64,000 nucleotides of DNA. Source: Patella vulgata (Eukaryota; Mollusca; Gastropoda; Patellidae). The translations under genes and the position numbers were made by a program. Positions 1 to 11,480 of this stretch are shown here, piece after piece. The notes beneath the pieces were generated by a model. That model saw nothing but the letters and a program-made list of their open reading frames with translations. It was not told the DNA's origin and made no database searches. The stretch is from contig NC_065886.2 of assembly GCF_932274485.2 (NCBI RefSeq), positions 50,083,501 through 50,147,500 of the forward strand. Direction: 5' to 3'. Position 1 is the stretch's first letter; each line of letters starts with the position of its first letter.

Positions 1-1232
1 TATCAGATAGAATCAAAGTTATCTTGTCCCAAAGCATCGACCAATGTTAATAATTGAACTCAGCCATGACATGACAGCAGAAAATACTCATTATCAAACT
101 TAGTCAAGGTAATGATATAATAAAGCTATACACCAAGTGTCCTCACTCTCACTTAATTAGAACTAAAGTTATCGTGTCCCAAAGCATCAACCAATCAAAT
201 TGCTTATCCCTGCTTACTCTAAGCAAAAAATTCTCATCTTCACACTCCATCAAGGCATTCACCTAATAGCCACCTATGCCAAGTGTGAACATTCTAACTC
301 AACTAGAATGAGAGTTATTGTGTTCTAAAGTCTCGACCAATCAAATTGCTTATCTCTGCTTAACCTAAGCACAAAATGCTCATCTTCGAACTCCATCAAG
401 ACATTAACCTAATAAACACCTACACCAAGTTTGAACATTCTAGCTCAATTAGAAAAGGAGTTAATGTGTTCCAAAGTCTCGGCCAATCAAATTGCTTATC
501 GCTCTGCTTACCCTAAGCAGAAAATGCTCATTATCGAGACTTAGTCAAGGTATTGATATAATAAAGCTATACACCAAGTGTCCTCACTCTCCCTTTTAAT
601 TAGAACTAAAGTTATCAGGTCCCAAAGCATCAACCAATCAAATTGCTTATCTCTGCTTACCCTAAGCGGAAAATGCTCATCTTTGAACTCCATCAAGGCA
701 TTGACCTAATCAACACATACACCAAGTTTGAACATTCTAGCTCAATTAGGAAGAGAGTTATCGTGCCCCAAAGTATCAACCAATCAAATTGCTTATCTCT
801 GCTTACCCTAAGCGGAAAATGCTCATCTTCGAACTCCATCAAGGCATTGACCTAATAAACACATACACCAAGTTTGAACATTCTAGCTCAATTAAAAGTT
901 ATCGTGTCCCAAAGCATCAACCAATCAAATTGCTTATCTCTGCTTACCCTAAGCGGAAAATGCTCATCTTCGAACTCCATCAAGGCATTGACCTAATCAA
1001 CACATACACCAAGTTTGAACATTCTAGCCCAATTAGGAAGAGAGTTATCGTGTCCCAAAGCATCAACCAATCAAATTGCTTATCTCTGCTTACCCTAAGC
1101 GGAAAATGCTCATCTTCGAACTCCATCAAGGCATTGACCTAATAAACACATACACCAAGTTTGAACATTCTAGCTCAATTAGGAAGAGAGTTATTGTGTC
1201 CCAAAAAGTGTGACGGACAGACAGACGGACAG

Positions 1233-1290
<58 letters not shown>

Positions 1291-1345
1291 GGACGAACCC
1301 ATTTTAATAGTCCCCTGCTTTCTTCGAAAGGCGGGGGACAATTAA
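1..1345 (+). mobile_element. pearl/Helentron-like non-autonomous element with tandem core
   Basis: Eight core repeats of about 146 bp (anchor motif CAACCAATCAAATTGC or a close variant at about 38, 188, 334, 480, 631, 777, 918 and 1064; spacing 141-151) run from the left window edge. A ninth partial start is followed by an ACAG/ACGG tetranucleotide array (1209-1290), then AACCCATTTTAATAGTCCCC and a hairpin-capable GC-rich end (about 1308-1337). Core repeats, then a microsatellite, then a terminal hairpin is the known layout of pearl elements (non-autonomous Helentrons) of molluscs. The same 3' end recurs at 37.9 kb with a single core unit. The left end is outside the window. The short open frames here are products of the repeat, not genes. 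Confidence 0.75.
1209..1290. repeat. (ACAG/ACGG)n microsatellite
   Basis: Tetranucleotide array between the core repeats and the 3' end of the pearl-like element. Confidence 0.95.
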
Positions 1346-1384
1346 AGGGTAAGGTAAAACAATCTAGTATTAATTTATAGAAGG

Positions 1385-1617
1385 GGGGTTGGGGGGGTCT
1401 AGTGCGCGTGAAATCGTAAGGTCTGTCATTAAGTCAAGTGACGTGGTTTCGAATCCCCGCTTGTATGTGACAAGGAGTAGGGTCGTTTGTCTAACCTCAT
1501 GGGTTTTCTCTAGGTCCTCCTGTTTCCTTCCGCTGCTAAAAAACCCTACGTGCATGCAAATTATTGAAATAAATTTGAACCATGTTTGTCCTGAAATGAC
1601 TTGGTGTGTGTTGAGGA
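1385..1617 (+). mobile_element. SINE family A, 5'-truncated
   Basis: Matches the body of the tRNA-like SINE described at 8270. It has a box-B-like stretch (GTGGTTTCGAATCCCCG), the conserved core and the ACCATGTTTGTCC 3' region, but the box A head is degraded. Confidence 0.75.
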
Positions 1618-2150
1618 ACCAAGATCATGGAGATAAACCTAGATTTTAAGTTTCGTCAAAATCAGATAAAGATAGGTTGCCAGGCAACGAAACATACGCC
1701 CACAGCTGCTAAATCGTCCGGGCAGTCAACAAGAGTTGTCGCATATTTTTATCCTTTTTTGGGTAATGAAACATTTATAATACACTAAAATCTGATTAAA
1801 AGCAACAACTCAGAAAAACATTAGAATTTGTTTGGTTTTTATAAAGTTCTGCCCCATGCTAACGTTTTGTATACAAAACTTTTAATACTGTATCATGGAT
1901 TTAGCTGTTCCAAGTCATAAAAATTCATTGATCTTAAACTCTGTGTATCAATCTGAAGTCAATCGTATATTAATTTTGGCCTCTAGAGCATCCACAAGAT
2001 TTTTCAAAGTGATCAAGGGCCATAACTTTGGCAGTAATTATCAGAAATCTTTGAAAATCAATAGGATTCTTCGCCTCGTGACCTCAAACACTGTGTATAA
2101 ATTTAAAGTCAATCAGATATTAACTTTCAATGTGGGCGTATAAAAATGGT
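1618..2150. repeat. degraded mollusc-type dispersed repeat
   Basis: Contains GGAGATAAACCTAGATTT and a GGGCCATAACTTTGGCAG motif. Similar text recurs near 28.3 kb (GGAGATAAACCTATATTT) and, loosely, near 50.4-50.7 kb. Probably debris of a pearl-like family; no coding potential seen. Confidence 0.4.
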
Positions 2151-2739
2151 GACCTGTAGATAATATATGTTCACATGAAATGGTTCAAGTAAAAGTGTTA
2201 AAATTTTGTTATATTTTCATTCAGATTATTATCTACCTTGCTGGTGGGGGATATGCATCTTTTACACATTCTTCTTTAAACTGAAAAACATTTAACATAA
2301 AACAATATATATAATGTCTATTTAAAACTCCATAAATCTATAAAGGTGTCATGTTTCAGTTAATAAAACAGTTGATTCTGTGTAAAAGAAAATTAGAAAC
2401 ATTTAAATAATCACAGTCCTGTATATTATAGCTTTTGGTCCATAGTATGTTTTTGATAGTATGAACGGCATACCAACAAAAAATCAATTTAAGAGCTGAA
2501 TTCTGGACTTTCTGGTCCATGTCCAGCGCAGATAGGGCCTACATGTATCTGGATATTGGATAACTTTTCGAAAATATTATATATACAGTCAAATTGTTTG
2601 TTTCCAAACTGACTACATAGTAGTGTCTGGTTAATCAAGCTTGTCATATCATAAAGTTACTTTAAAATTTATAAGTTTAACCATTTAGTTTCCTTGTTGT
2701 TGTTGTTCCTACGTCCGCTTCCACCGAAGGTGATATCAC
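2151..2739. other. AT-rich intergenic, nothing recognised
   Basis: No ORF, terminal repeats or recognisable family seen. Confidence 0.5.
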
Positions 2740-2935
2740 AGACAAGTTGTCTTATTTTCATTTTTATTATCTTAACGCATGCGTAGGGGTCTTTCTTGTG
2801 GGGGGAACTGGGGGAACCAGAATAAAATTACGAGGTTGAGAAGGGATCGTAACCACGACTGCAAGCGAGAGGTGACCGACCTGCTAGAGCTCGAAGCGTG
2901 ACACTCAAGACCACTGGGCCATCCCAACCTCCCTT
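2740..2935 (-). mobile_element. tRNA-headed SINE related to family A
   Basis: On the minus strand the head has a box-A-like TGGCCCAGTGGTCTTGAG and a box-B-like GTGGTTACGATCCC. The body shares AAAGACCCCTACGC with SINE family A, but the head and middle differ, so it is a diverged relative or another subfamily. Confidence 0.5.
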
Positions 2936-3119
2936 TGGTTTCCTAGGACAGAATTCTTTAAAAACCTATACAGACACAAAGGGTAGGGAATATATAGAGG
3001 TGTTTTTACTACTACCCCTTCCAAAACTAGGCCTAGTGGTATTTATTTAACCCAAAGAAAATGGCATTGCTTTATCTTATTCACAAAAGATGAAATAATG
3101 AAACAGCTTGTCTGTGTCT

Positions 3120-3525
3120 TATGGTGGCTGATTGGTAGCATGTCGTGATGTCGTGGTGTTGTCCTTCATAAGATGACATCAAGACATTTCAACTTGACAC
3201 CACGACATCAAAACATTTTAACCTGGCAATAGGGCCACACCCGACACAACATTAAAAATGTCGTATTTCTCTCAATATTATGATTATGTACACTGATCAT
3301 GGTGTTGGTCAAGAAAGTTCCTCAGGATTTTGCAGCGTGGTTTCTCCGTCGGTAGTGCAGGACAAAGGGCCGGACAAAGAACAGTGTCTAGTTGTGTAGA
3401 TGGGACAAAAACCAAGTTCTTGTCTTAGTGTACACATTGGAGTGCACATTAAACAATCCTACGCAGTTGAAATTCGATGAAGAAATGCCACGACATCACA
3501 CATGATACCAATCAGCCACCATATA
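3120..3525. mobile_element. MITE-like element with about 30-bp inverted ends
   Basis: Left end ATGGTGGCTGATTGGTAGCA and right end, reverse-complemented, ATGGTGGCTGATTGGTATCA form terminal inverted repeats that continue into GATGTCGTGG. A SINE B fragment lies inside. No clear target-site duplication. Confidence 0.6.
3303..3480 (+). mobile_element. SINE family B fragment
   Basis: Contains AAGAAAGTTCCTCAGGATTT, the GGGACAAAAACC stretch and GAAATTCGAT of family B; diverged and lacking head and tail. Confidence 0.6.
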
Positions 3526-3909
3526 TAGTGTCTGTCTGTTCTAGATCGAAACGAAACAGGACAAAATTAAATACTTTACTTACTGGTGGAACTTGGCTAA
3601 CAGTAAAGCCGACAAAAAGTAGCAGAAACAATATTATTTTAGACATCATTATTATTAATACGAGTTATCGGTGAAACTATACAATTAATTAAATTAAACA
3701 GCCATAAACAACATGATGATACAATTAATTAGATTAAACAGCGATAAACACCTAGATACAAGAATCAAGGATATATTTTGTGTTTATGCATGGTCATATG
3801 ACAATTTGTCAATTTGTACAACTTTCTTATTTCTGCGCATGCTTAATAAAGTGAAAGTAAACAGGATGTACTTCTTTGGCTTTTGTTTTTCATGATTGGA
3901 GAAATTATG

Positions 3910-4064
3910 ACACGTGATACGAATCTGACGTTCACACTGCATAAATAGACGTGTTCACAGTAGAGTAGTTAGAGAATCAGTTGTTAAAATATCGGCCAAG
4001 CTTGTTTATTATCATTTTATACTAGCCTACTTGTACGATAGTGAATAACTGAAGTTAGAAAAAT
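3910..4064 (+). promoter_or_regulatory. likely ATOX1 core promoter and 5' UTR
   Basis: An E-box CACGTG (3911-3916), a CRE-like TGACGTTC and a TATA-like CATAAATAG (3940-3948) precede the ATOX1 start codon at 4065, which would place transcription start near 3970. Motif-based inference. No perfect metal-response element (TGCRCNC) was seen. Confidence 0.4.
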
Positions 4065-7000
4065 ATGGCAGATAAGGTAGGTGAAATAGTATAATAACTC
4101 GTTATCACTTTCACTTACCTGGCACACATATGGACCTTTTATTTTAAAAAAGCTTAACGTTTAAAGGGTCCATACCTGTCTTTACTAATTTTATTGGGAA
4201 AGTTAATCACGATAAACACTATTGATTATTTAATTTTTCCTCAGAAGGCTACCGTAACATATATTGGCCTATTATGTGCCATACAGGAACGAAATTCATA
4301 CTGGGTTTGGGGAATGAATCCATGACCACTTGGACCAAAGACCACTCGGACCAAGACCAGTCGGACCAACCGATAGACCACTCGGGCCAAACAAAAAGAC
4401 TACTCCAACCATAAAAAAAAGACTACTCGGACCAAACAAAAAGACCACTCGGACCAATAATAAATTTATTGTGTTTGTTTTAATATGACTCGTACCAATA
4501 TTAAAGTGTTGTTTTAATAAAATGATAATGATGTTTGTTTTAATATGACTACTTGAACCAATAATATAGTGTTGTTTTAAAAAATTGATAATTGTGTAGT
4601 GCTTAATTCGTATGTATCTGTACTCACCCGTGTTACTAGCTGCACTATTTGTAGCCGTAATAATTCTTATTCACGGCTACAGTTGCATGGAAATAAGTAA
4701 TTATGTTACAAATAGTGAAGAGTGGAAAACTGAAATCTTAATCTTCTCTTGCCAAACAGTTATTCTGTATTTTCGAGCAAGACGGAAGCCGTCAGTAGTG
4801 AAACCATTTCTACCGTGTTACAAGCTAATCAAATTGATAAAGCACATCAAAGAAAAAACAATTACATTGTTGATGTAATAAAGATGACTATTTGCTAATT
4901 ATGTACTTACCAGTAATGCGCATTTAGTAACGAAGACATTGTTAAGTTATGTGTATACTCGCCAATAAATGATTCGCCTCTTTGTATTGTGATTTAATAA
5001 TAAATAACATATTGTCTGTATTTTATTTTTAAAATGAATAAGTCAAGCCTTTCTAATATGAATTAATTGGTCCGAGTGGTCTTTTGGTTTGGTCCGAGTA
5101 GTCTTTTGGGTTGGTCCGAGTAGTCTTTTGGGTTGGTCCAAGTAGTCGCTGTTTTGGTCCGGGGGCTTTTTTTGGCCCGACTGGTCTTGGTCTGACTGGT
5201 CTTTGGTCCTACTGGTCTGGATACCTGGGGGATTGCCTAAATTAAAAAATCGGGTTGGGCGGGGGTAGGCCTATATTCCCAGGTAAAATTTTGAACTAAA
5301 GAATAAATATTTGCAAATTAATAACAAGCATACAACAATTAAAATTGGTGTTATAAAATTCGCTATAATTTTAGCACCGGCAGGTATATTCCATTTTAAC
5401 CAGTTCTATAATGTGTAGCTTTGCATGTTTCTTTGACTACCTTTGTTGACCTTTCAGGTAAGTAGAAATTGATGGGTTAAAGTAGGCCTACATCTCAACA
5501 TATAGGCCTACACTTGACTCATTTTGCTAACATCATTATTTGTTTTTATAACGATACCTGTGTGTATTGAAACATAGCATGTTATTAAAATTCAGAATTA
5601 GTAAATCCATAGTAACCAGTGTTTTATTTTGTGAAATCTATTTCTAATCTATATGTCTTATAAGGATTATGTAAATTCTGGTTGAGTAATATAAATTTGT
5701 AATAGACCAATTTAGACGGATTGATTTAACTTGATCAGGGTAAATACTGAAAGTTTCAATCTGATGCGAGATAGATATCAGTTGGCTATATTATATTTTC
5801 AGAGAGATGCCAGAATCTGTCCACTACTTGTAGTGCATGTACAAGTGCAACATGAGTAAGGTTAATCTAAATGAAGATGGGGGGGTTGGATGGCCGAATG
5901 GTTAGTGTGTGCGCGCTGTATCATAAGGCCTGTCATTGAGTCAACTGGCGTGGTTTCAAATCCCTGGTTGAATGTGACAAGGAGTAGGGTCGCCTGTCCA
6001 ACCTCATGGGTTTTCTCCGGGTCCTCTGGTTTCCTCCCACTGCTTAAGACCCCTACGAGCAAGCGAATTATTGAAATAAAATTAAACAATATGTTAGTCC
6101 CGAAATGACCTAGTTTGTGTCGAGTGGACGTTTCTTCCTCTTTCTCTTTAAATGAAGATTTTTATTGAAACCATCAAGCATTATATGATACTATAACACC
6201 AATTTTGAAGTAATATAATATGTTTTATCACTTGGAATGTTAGTAATAGGTAAGATTTGGCCATGGCAAAACATGTTCAGAGTTACCCCGGCTAATTTCA
6301 ATTACCAAGTATTAGTTAGCTAGAAAATGTTTTCAAACATAGTTCAACTCAAACCCGGACATCTGTCAGGGATCTTTGATAATTAGGTCTAACACTATGT
6401 AAACATATCACTATTTGAACAGGAACAAACTGTCAATAAAGGTAGTATCGTTCACTGTTCACACTGAGTCATCATGACTCATAGACTATTTGGTAGTTGT
6501 ATGAACACATACTGACTGACCTTACCTGACTTTATTCATGTTATTGAATATAAGTAAAGTATGATTGTGTCTACAAGTTACCGTATTATTATAATATTCA
6601 GTAAAGGAAATAGGATATTGTATTTATAATAATACCTTTTAACAAAGAGTGTATTAGATAATAAAGTACCGGGTTTTAGTGTAATACTAATAGATAATAA
6701 AGTACCAGGTGCTGAATACTGATTAAATAAAGATAATATGTCATAACAGTTATTTAACATGTACCTAGTTTAACATCACACTTCAATAAAAACTTCCTCT
6801 TATCTTTATAAAATAAAATGGGGTTTAACGTCCTACTGTTATACTCCAACTGGGATATGAAGATGTACATACGTCATACAATGTGCTATGAGGGAAATTT
6901 GGCCTTTTACATGCACGCCCATTTTTTGTCCCATCCTAACAACTACGCATTTATACCTTACCAGGTCCTCCGTCCAAAACCACTGACAAGGTGGAACCAT

Positions 7001-9521
7001 GCCAGAAAGTCCTGATGCACTTTCTCAACCAACTGGCTCCCTTATCTTTTATAATGGATACATATAATGAATTGTACCATATATTAACTGTATAATACTT
7101 GCATTAAAAAAAACATCTTGTTCCAAATTTTATTCATCAGAATCAACCCTTAAATTATTGACATTTAATTTGAAGGTTTTGCTTTTTTCATGCTCTGTTT
7201 TGTTTAAACATACATTATGCAAGAGCTGAATCTGCCTATTGCAGGTCTTTTTTTATGTTATATAAACTATTATTTAGACATTTATTAACATGAAAAGAAC
7301 TTAATCAACCCTCCATGCTATCTTATGTGTTTGAGTTTCACTGTATTAGAATCCGATCTGTAGCTCAACGCTCATTGATGATTAAATGCAAAAATGAATA
7401 ATCAAGACTATGTTATTTTATCGTACCGACATTAGTAATGATGATCGAGGCTAGGCCTAAAATTCAATCGCTAATATCTCTGTTCAGAGTGGAGCAATTT
7501 GACTGAAATTTTCAGCATATTTCCTTTTCATTATATAGTTTTTAACTATTATAGTGTGAACTGTCAGCTCTTTATCTAATCTCCCATAATGCCCCTTTAA
7601 ATAAATCCTCGAACAATATCTGGGAAAATCTGCAACTTATAGCATGCGGGCAAAGGAGAAATATTTCTAATTTAACTCTATTCTTGATGATGTAAATTAT
7701 TTGTTTTTATAATTAACAGAAGCATGAATTTCAAATGGAAATGACCTGTGAAGGTTGCGCTGGAGCAGCTCAAAGAGTTTTAGGAAAATTAGGTAAGTAC
7801 CAAGCCAGGGTTTTATGACCAATGTCTAGATCATATGTTACATTATTATTTTCTAATTCTGTATTAAATTTTGTGATCATTATTTTAATATTCATTAATG
7901 CTTGGTTAGTCATTAGAGGCAGACAGCAATTTTAATTGCTTAAAAGCTGTTAGTCAAATTATGACAAATTATGACATCAACTAGAGTAGTTGATCTGTTA
8001 AGTTTCTTTAACTATTGTTTTAAATGCTTCAACAATTATATGTTTATGTCAACACTTTTATAGTAACTTATTAGAAAAATGTACGTAAGATGAATCATAT
8101 TAGTTGGGGAGACCAGCCTAGGAAACCTAGGAGGTCTGATTTATAGGAAATTATAAGTTGTTAAATAGTTGCTGTTAATTATTTGCTCCTGAAATAAAGT
8201 GTCGAAGATCCATTCAAAAGAATCTGTATTCATTCTGAAGAGAGCATGTGGATGAGCTGCATTCCCTGAGGTGGATGGCCGAATGGTTAGCACACGCGCG
8301 CTGTATCATACGGCCCGTCCTTGAGTCAACTGGCAGGGTTTCGATTCCCTGGTGGTACGTGACAAGGAGTAGGGTCGCCTGTCCAACCTTGTGGGTTTTC
8401 TCCGGGTCCTCCGGTTTCCTCCCACTGCTAAAAGACCCGTACGCGCAAGCGAATTATTGAAATTAAATTGAACCATGTGTTAGTCCCGAAATGACCTAGT
8501 TTGTGTCAAGTGGACGTTAAACCCCATTTCTCTCTCTCTCTCTCTCTCTCTGAAAGTCAAACAGTGTTAGTTTTATGAACCTATTTGAAAGTTTTGTATT
8601 CTGAAATGAAATGAAATGGGGTTTATAACGTCCTACTGTTCTGCTCCTATGCTGGGCTAATGATGACGGACATACGCCATACAGTGTGCTATGAGGGAAA
8701 TTTTGCCCGGCCAGCAGCACTATCGCCTACTCTTATATCGAATTCCAACTGCCATGGGATCTTTTACGTGCATTCCAATGTATACAGGGGGAACAAGGGG
8801 GAACCACGCCGGAAATCTGGATGAACTTTCTCGGCCAATGCAGGTATTGAACAGAGTTTTATTCAGATGATCTGTTGTGTAATTTAGTTTTGAATTGAAG
8901 ATTGAAATTCAAAACAACATTATAATTTGTAATCCATTGGGCATAGAAAAATCAGACATTATGGTAGTAATATAACTAAATGAGACATATGGGCCACAAA
9001 TTAAATCTATCTATAGATTTGAATATTATATTCCAGGACCTTTTATTTAAGAGGTATGTGTGTTTATAGTTAAGAAGTTTAGCTTTCAACTTGGTCTATA
9101 TACACAATAACATTAAAACAAAACTACAGATAACACCAGAAAATTCAGTGCATTTCTAATAAGTTTTTTCCCCTGAAAATAAAGTAGGTTTTGAAGGTAA
9201 ATATTCTGGAAAGTCAAACAAGGCATGTGTCATACCTTAAATGGGTATCATTAAACAAAGTTGTTGGTCACATATATCTTTTCTACATGTGTGAGAGAGA
9301 GAGTGACAGAGAGAGAGAGAGAGAGATGACCTTCTGAATAATATGCCAAGCACTTTGAAAGTCTGTACTCCATACTTATTATTATTATAGAAGGTGTAAG
9401 TAATGTGGAGACAAGTGTTGCTGATCAACGAGTCCTGGTTACATCTAACCTATCATCGGATATATTGTTAGAAACATTAAAAAAGACAGGAAAAGCCTGT
9501 TCTTATATTGGTACCAAGTGA
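4065..9521 (+). CDS. ATOX1: ATOX1 copper chaperone, complete, 3 coding exons
   Basis: Small cytosolic protein that binds Cu(I) and hands it to the copper-transporting P-type ATPases (ATP7A/B) of the secretory pathway. Coding exons 4065-4076, 7720-7792 and 9391-9521 join in phase to 71 codons plus TGA, close to the 68 aa of human ATOX1. The product is one heavy-metal-associated (HMA) domain: KHEFQMEMTCEGC carries the two-cysteine Cu site (family pattern M-x-C-x-x-C, here MTCEGC) at residues about 12-17, and LLETLKKTGKACSYIG near the C-terminus holds the conserved KKTGK lysine loop facing the metal. The start is MADKKHEF. Exon 1 gives only four codons, after which comes a 3.6-kb intron with a foldback-like element and SINEs. 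All splice sites are GT-AG. Identification is firm. Confidence 0.95.
4318..5225. mobile_element. foldback-like element with arms built of short repeats
   Basis: The left arm (about 4318-4466) is seven or so tandem variants of GACCACTCGGACCAAA. The right arm (about 5067-5225) is the reverse complement, variants of TTGGTCCGAGTGGTCTTTT. About 600 bp of AT-rich DNA lies between, itself holding two direct copies of a segment with TGTTTGTTTTAATATGACT. Inverted arms made of short subrepeats are typical of foldback-type DNA elements. It sits in ATOX1 intron 1. The 88-codon open frame in the middle has no recognisable domain. Confidence 0.65.
5226..5879. other. ATOX1 intron 1, unannotated AT-rich stretch
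   Basis: Nothing recognised beyond scattered TAGGCCTA words. Confidence 0.5.
5880..6149 (+). mobile_element. SINE family A, near full length
   Basis: Box A TGGCCGAATGGTTAG, box B GTGGTTTCAAATCCC, core and GTGGACG 3' end are present; the tail is diverged. In ATOX1 intron 1. Confidence 0.85.
6150..6811. other. ATOX1 intron 1, unannotated
   Basis: AT-rich; short local duplication of AGATAATAAAGTACC near 6656-6705. Nothing else recognised. Confidence 0.4.
6812..7035 (-). mobile_element. SINE family B, head lost
   Basis: Begins with the inverted tail AATGGGGTTTAACGTCCTAC and runs to the CTTTCTCAACCAACTGG region; the tRNA-like head is missing. Confidence 0.8.
7203..7602. mobile_element. MITE family M2, near full length
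   Basis: Ends TTTAAACATACATTATGCAA and, inverted, TTTAAAGGGGCATTATGGGA give imperfect inverted termini sharing TTTAAA and CATTATG. About 400 bp, no ORF. Other copies near 19.1, 29.8, 31.6 and 58.7 kb; a worn piece near 22.0 kb. Confidence 0.7.
8270..8551 (+). mobile_element. SINE family A, full-length reference copy
   Basis: tRNA-derived head with box A (TGGCCGAATGGTTAGCACAC) and box B (GGGTTTCGATTCCC), then a conserved core with TTTTCTCCGGGTCCTCCGG and TTTCCTCCCACTGC, an AATTATTGAAAT segment, and a 3' end GACGTTAAACCCCATTTC followed by a (TC)n tail. The head resembles a type II (Leu/Ser-like) tRNA. The core is of the kind shared widely among marine invertebrate SINEs; assignment to a named superfamily (Ceph, Meta or Nin domain) was not possible. 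In ATOX1 intron 2. Confidence 0.88.
8605..8853 (-). mobile_element. SINE family B, 3' two-thirds
   Basis: Starts with (ATTTC)n in inverse (GAAATGAAATGGGG) and ends at TCTCGGCCAATGCAGG; the head is missing. Only about 50 bp from a family A copy. Confidence 0.85.
9289..9327. repeat. (GA)n simple repeat
   Basis: GAGAGA run about 65 bp upstream of the ATOX1 exon 3 acceptor. Confidence 0.8.
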
Positions 9522-9582
9522 ATCTCATTTTATTATTTACCTACATTTGGTGGTAAGTAGACATATCATTTACATATCGACT

Positions 9583-9850
9583 CAATGGGGTTTAACGTTT
9601 TACTGTTCGGCTCCGACTGGGCTAATGAAGACAGGTATACGCCATGCAGTGTGCTTTGAGGGAAATTTTGCCTGGGCAGTGGCACTATGGCCTACTCTTA
9701 CATGAAATTCCAACTGCCAAGGGATCTTTTACATGCATGTCAATGTGTACACTTGACCTTGTTTTTTTGTCCCATCCGAACGACTAGACATCTATCCTTG
9801 TTCTGCACCACTGCTGACAAGGAGAAACCATGTTGGAAAAGGCTCGGGCT
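9583..9850 (-). mobile_element. SINE family B in the ATOX1 3' UTR or flank
   Basis: AATGGGGTTTAACGTTTTAC tail in inverse, then the body up to GGAGAAACCATG. It starts 62 bp after the ATOX1 stop, so it may be transcribed in the 3' UTR. The first AATAAA after the stop that could serve is near 10177. Confidence 0.8.
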
Positions 9851-11084
9851 AAATACGACAAGGATCAAAACACAACTCTGCATAAATTTAACTTTGTTTC
9901 TGTAGTCAACAACCTTTAAATTAGTATGTAACCTTCCCAGTGTGTTAGCATATCTGTATTGGGTACATTTACATTTTCTAATTGCTTAGATGTGCATTAT
10001 TGAATAACTATTTGGATCCGGTGAATTCCAATAATGAATACCAGTACCTATAACATTAGAATACTGGTAGTAATAGCAATTTGTGTTTCATGAAATTCGG
10101 AAACAGAATCTGCAAACAGGATAATTCTATACCATCATGACTGTTCAAGTGTGTTTAATATGACCAACAACATTAAAATAAAAATATACTAACAAAATAT
10201 TTATGTTTAATTTTTCAGATGCTGGTTACATTATTAACACTATCTGTATGTTATTAAGTTTCTATTTTACACATGTATTCACTGTCAATTGTAAACTACT
10301 TTTTAATTATTTCTAAAATTTACTTAGAAGCAACTCATTATAAAATATTTAGGATGTGTTGTCACTTTCATCTATAATAGAAATGTCATTTAAATATCCT
10401 AATAAAATAACTTGGATTCACCTTCACATCAACATCTGAGTACTGCTTAGAACAGATGAATGAACATCAACATCCATGATGGATACTTAATCTTCTTTGT
10501 TCTAAATTTAACCTAATAAAATTGATATTTTGTTATAAATCTGTTAATGGGACTTGAGATTTTGTGTCCATATAAATAACTACATAGATATGTTTAATTC
10601 ATTCTCTATTATAGCTAATATGTTTCATATCATCCTTAGAATAAACAGATTAGTAAAAAAACATGTTTTATTTTTACACAAGTTCTTTTGGTTTAAAATA
10701 TTGAAATGAATTTGCCAAATCATTTAATAGTCAGTTTGCACAGTCTTATCATTTATTTGCTTTGGAAGTTTTTTTTTTACTGCCTTCGCCCTTCGGGGGT
10801 TGTTTTTGGTCACCTTGTGAGTTTCCCCTTGTTGTGACCAAAGCCATATTATTTCAGATACTTGTAGTTTGCTTTGCAATGCCAATGAAACATAGCCCAC
10901 AGCAACCAAGCAGTCCATATAGGTTGATAATAGAGGGATGCTAAATAAGGGAAAAGGTATGCACATGAATATTCATTGTTTAATTAGTCTTTTATTATAG
11001 GTTGTCTCCATGACTACACCCATAACAATCTCCCCTCACTGGCTGCACGCGTGTTAAATAATCAGCTGTCTATAAGTCAATAGT
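9851..11084. other. intergenic, AT-rich
   Basis: Candidate poly(A) signal AATAAA near 10177-10182 for ATOX1. No gene recognised. Confidence 0.4.
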
Positions 11085-11265
11085 GCATTAATGTGCACAC
11101 TGGAACTCAGTTTTTCATCCCATCCGAATGAATGTATGTTGTCCCTGACAAAGGAGAACCACACCAGAAAATCCTGATAAACTTTCTCGGCCAACTCAGG
11201 GATCGAACACGGGACCACTAGGTTAGCGAGCCAACGTCCTACTTACTGAGCTACCATGGCTCCAT
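11085..11265 (-). mobile_element. SINE family B, head half
   Basis: Keeps the tRNA-like head in inverse: GGGATCGAACACGGGACC (box B) and GCTACCATGGCTCC; the tail half is missing. Confidence 0.8.
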
Positions 11266-11459
11266 CCTAGTCAACTTTCCAATTTTAAACTACACTTTTG
11301 CCATGCTCTTTGTGTTTGTCTGTATTGTCAATGACCAACAAAATTTATATTTTGACAAATTATAATATATTTATTCTGCGTAGTTTAAGCCACAATTGTA
11401 ATATTTTTAAATACAAAGGGAGGAAATGTAAGTAGGCCTACATGTAAAATAACAATTGT

Positions 11460-11480
11460 TATATATATATATATATATTA
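11460..11480. repeat. (TA)n
   Basis: Short TA dinucleotide run. Confidence 0.8.

Noticed and set aside
643-1142. Two open frames of 70 and 117 codons
   Set aside because: Both are the 146-bp core repeat of the pearl-like element read in one frame.
4612-4878. 88-codon frame with a hydrophobic start
   Set aside because: Lies in the middle of the foldback-like element and the ATOX1 intron; no domain or splice context.
8270-8360. tRNA gene
   Set aside because: Box A and B are present, but they belong to a SINE head repeated many times and the full cloverleaf is not maintained.
10724-10966. Minus-strand frame with TTRGNSQGDQKQPPK, faintly like a SERF/ZNF706-type start
   Set aside because: Similarity is limited to a few basic residues, no start in place and no following exon; too weak to call a gene or pseudogene.
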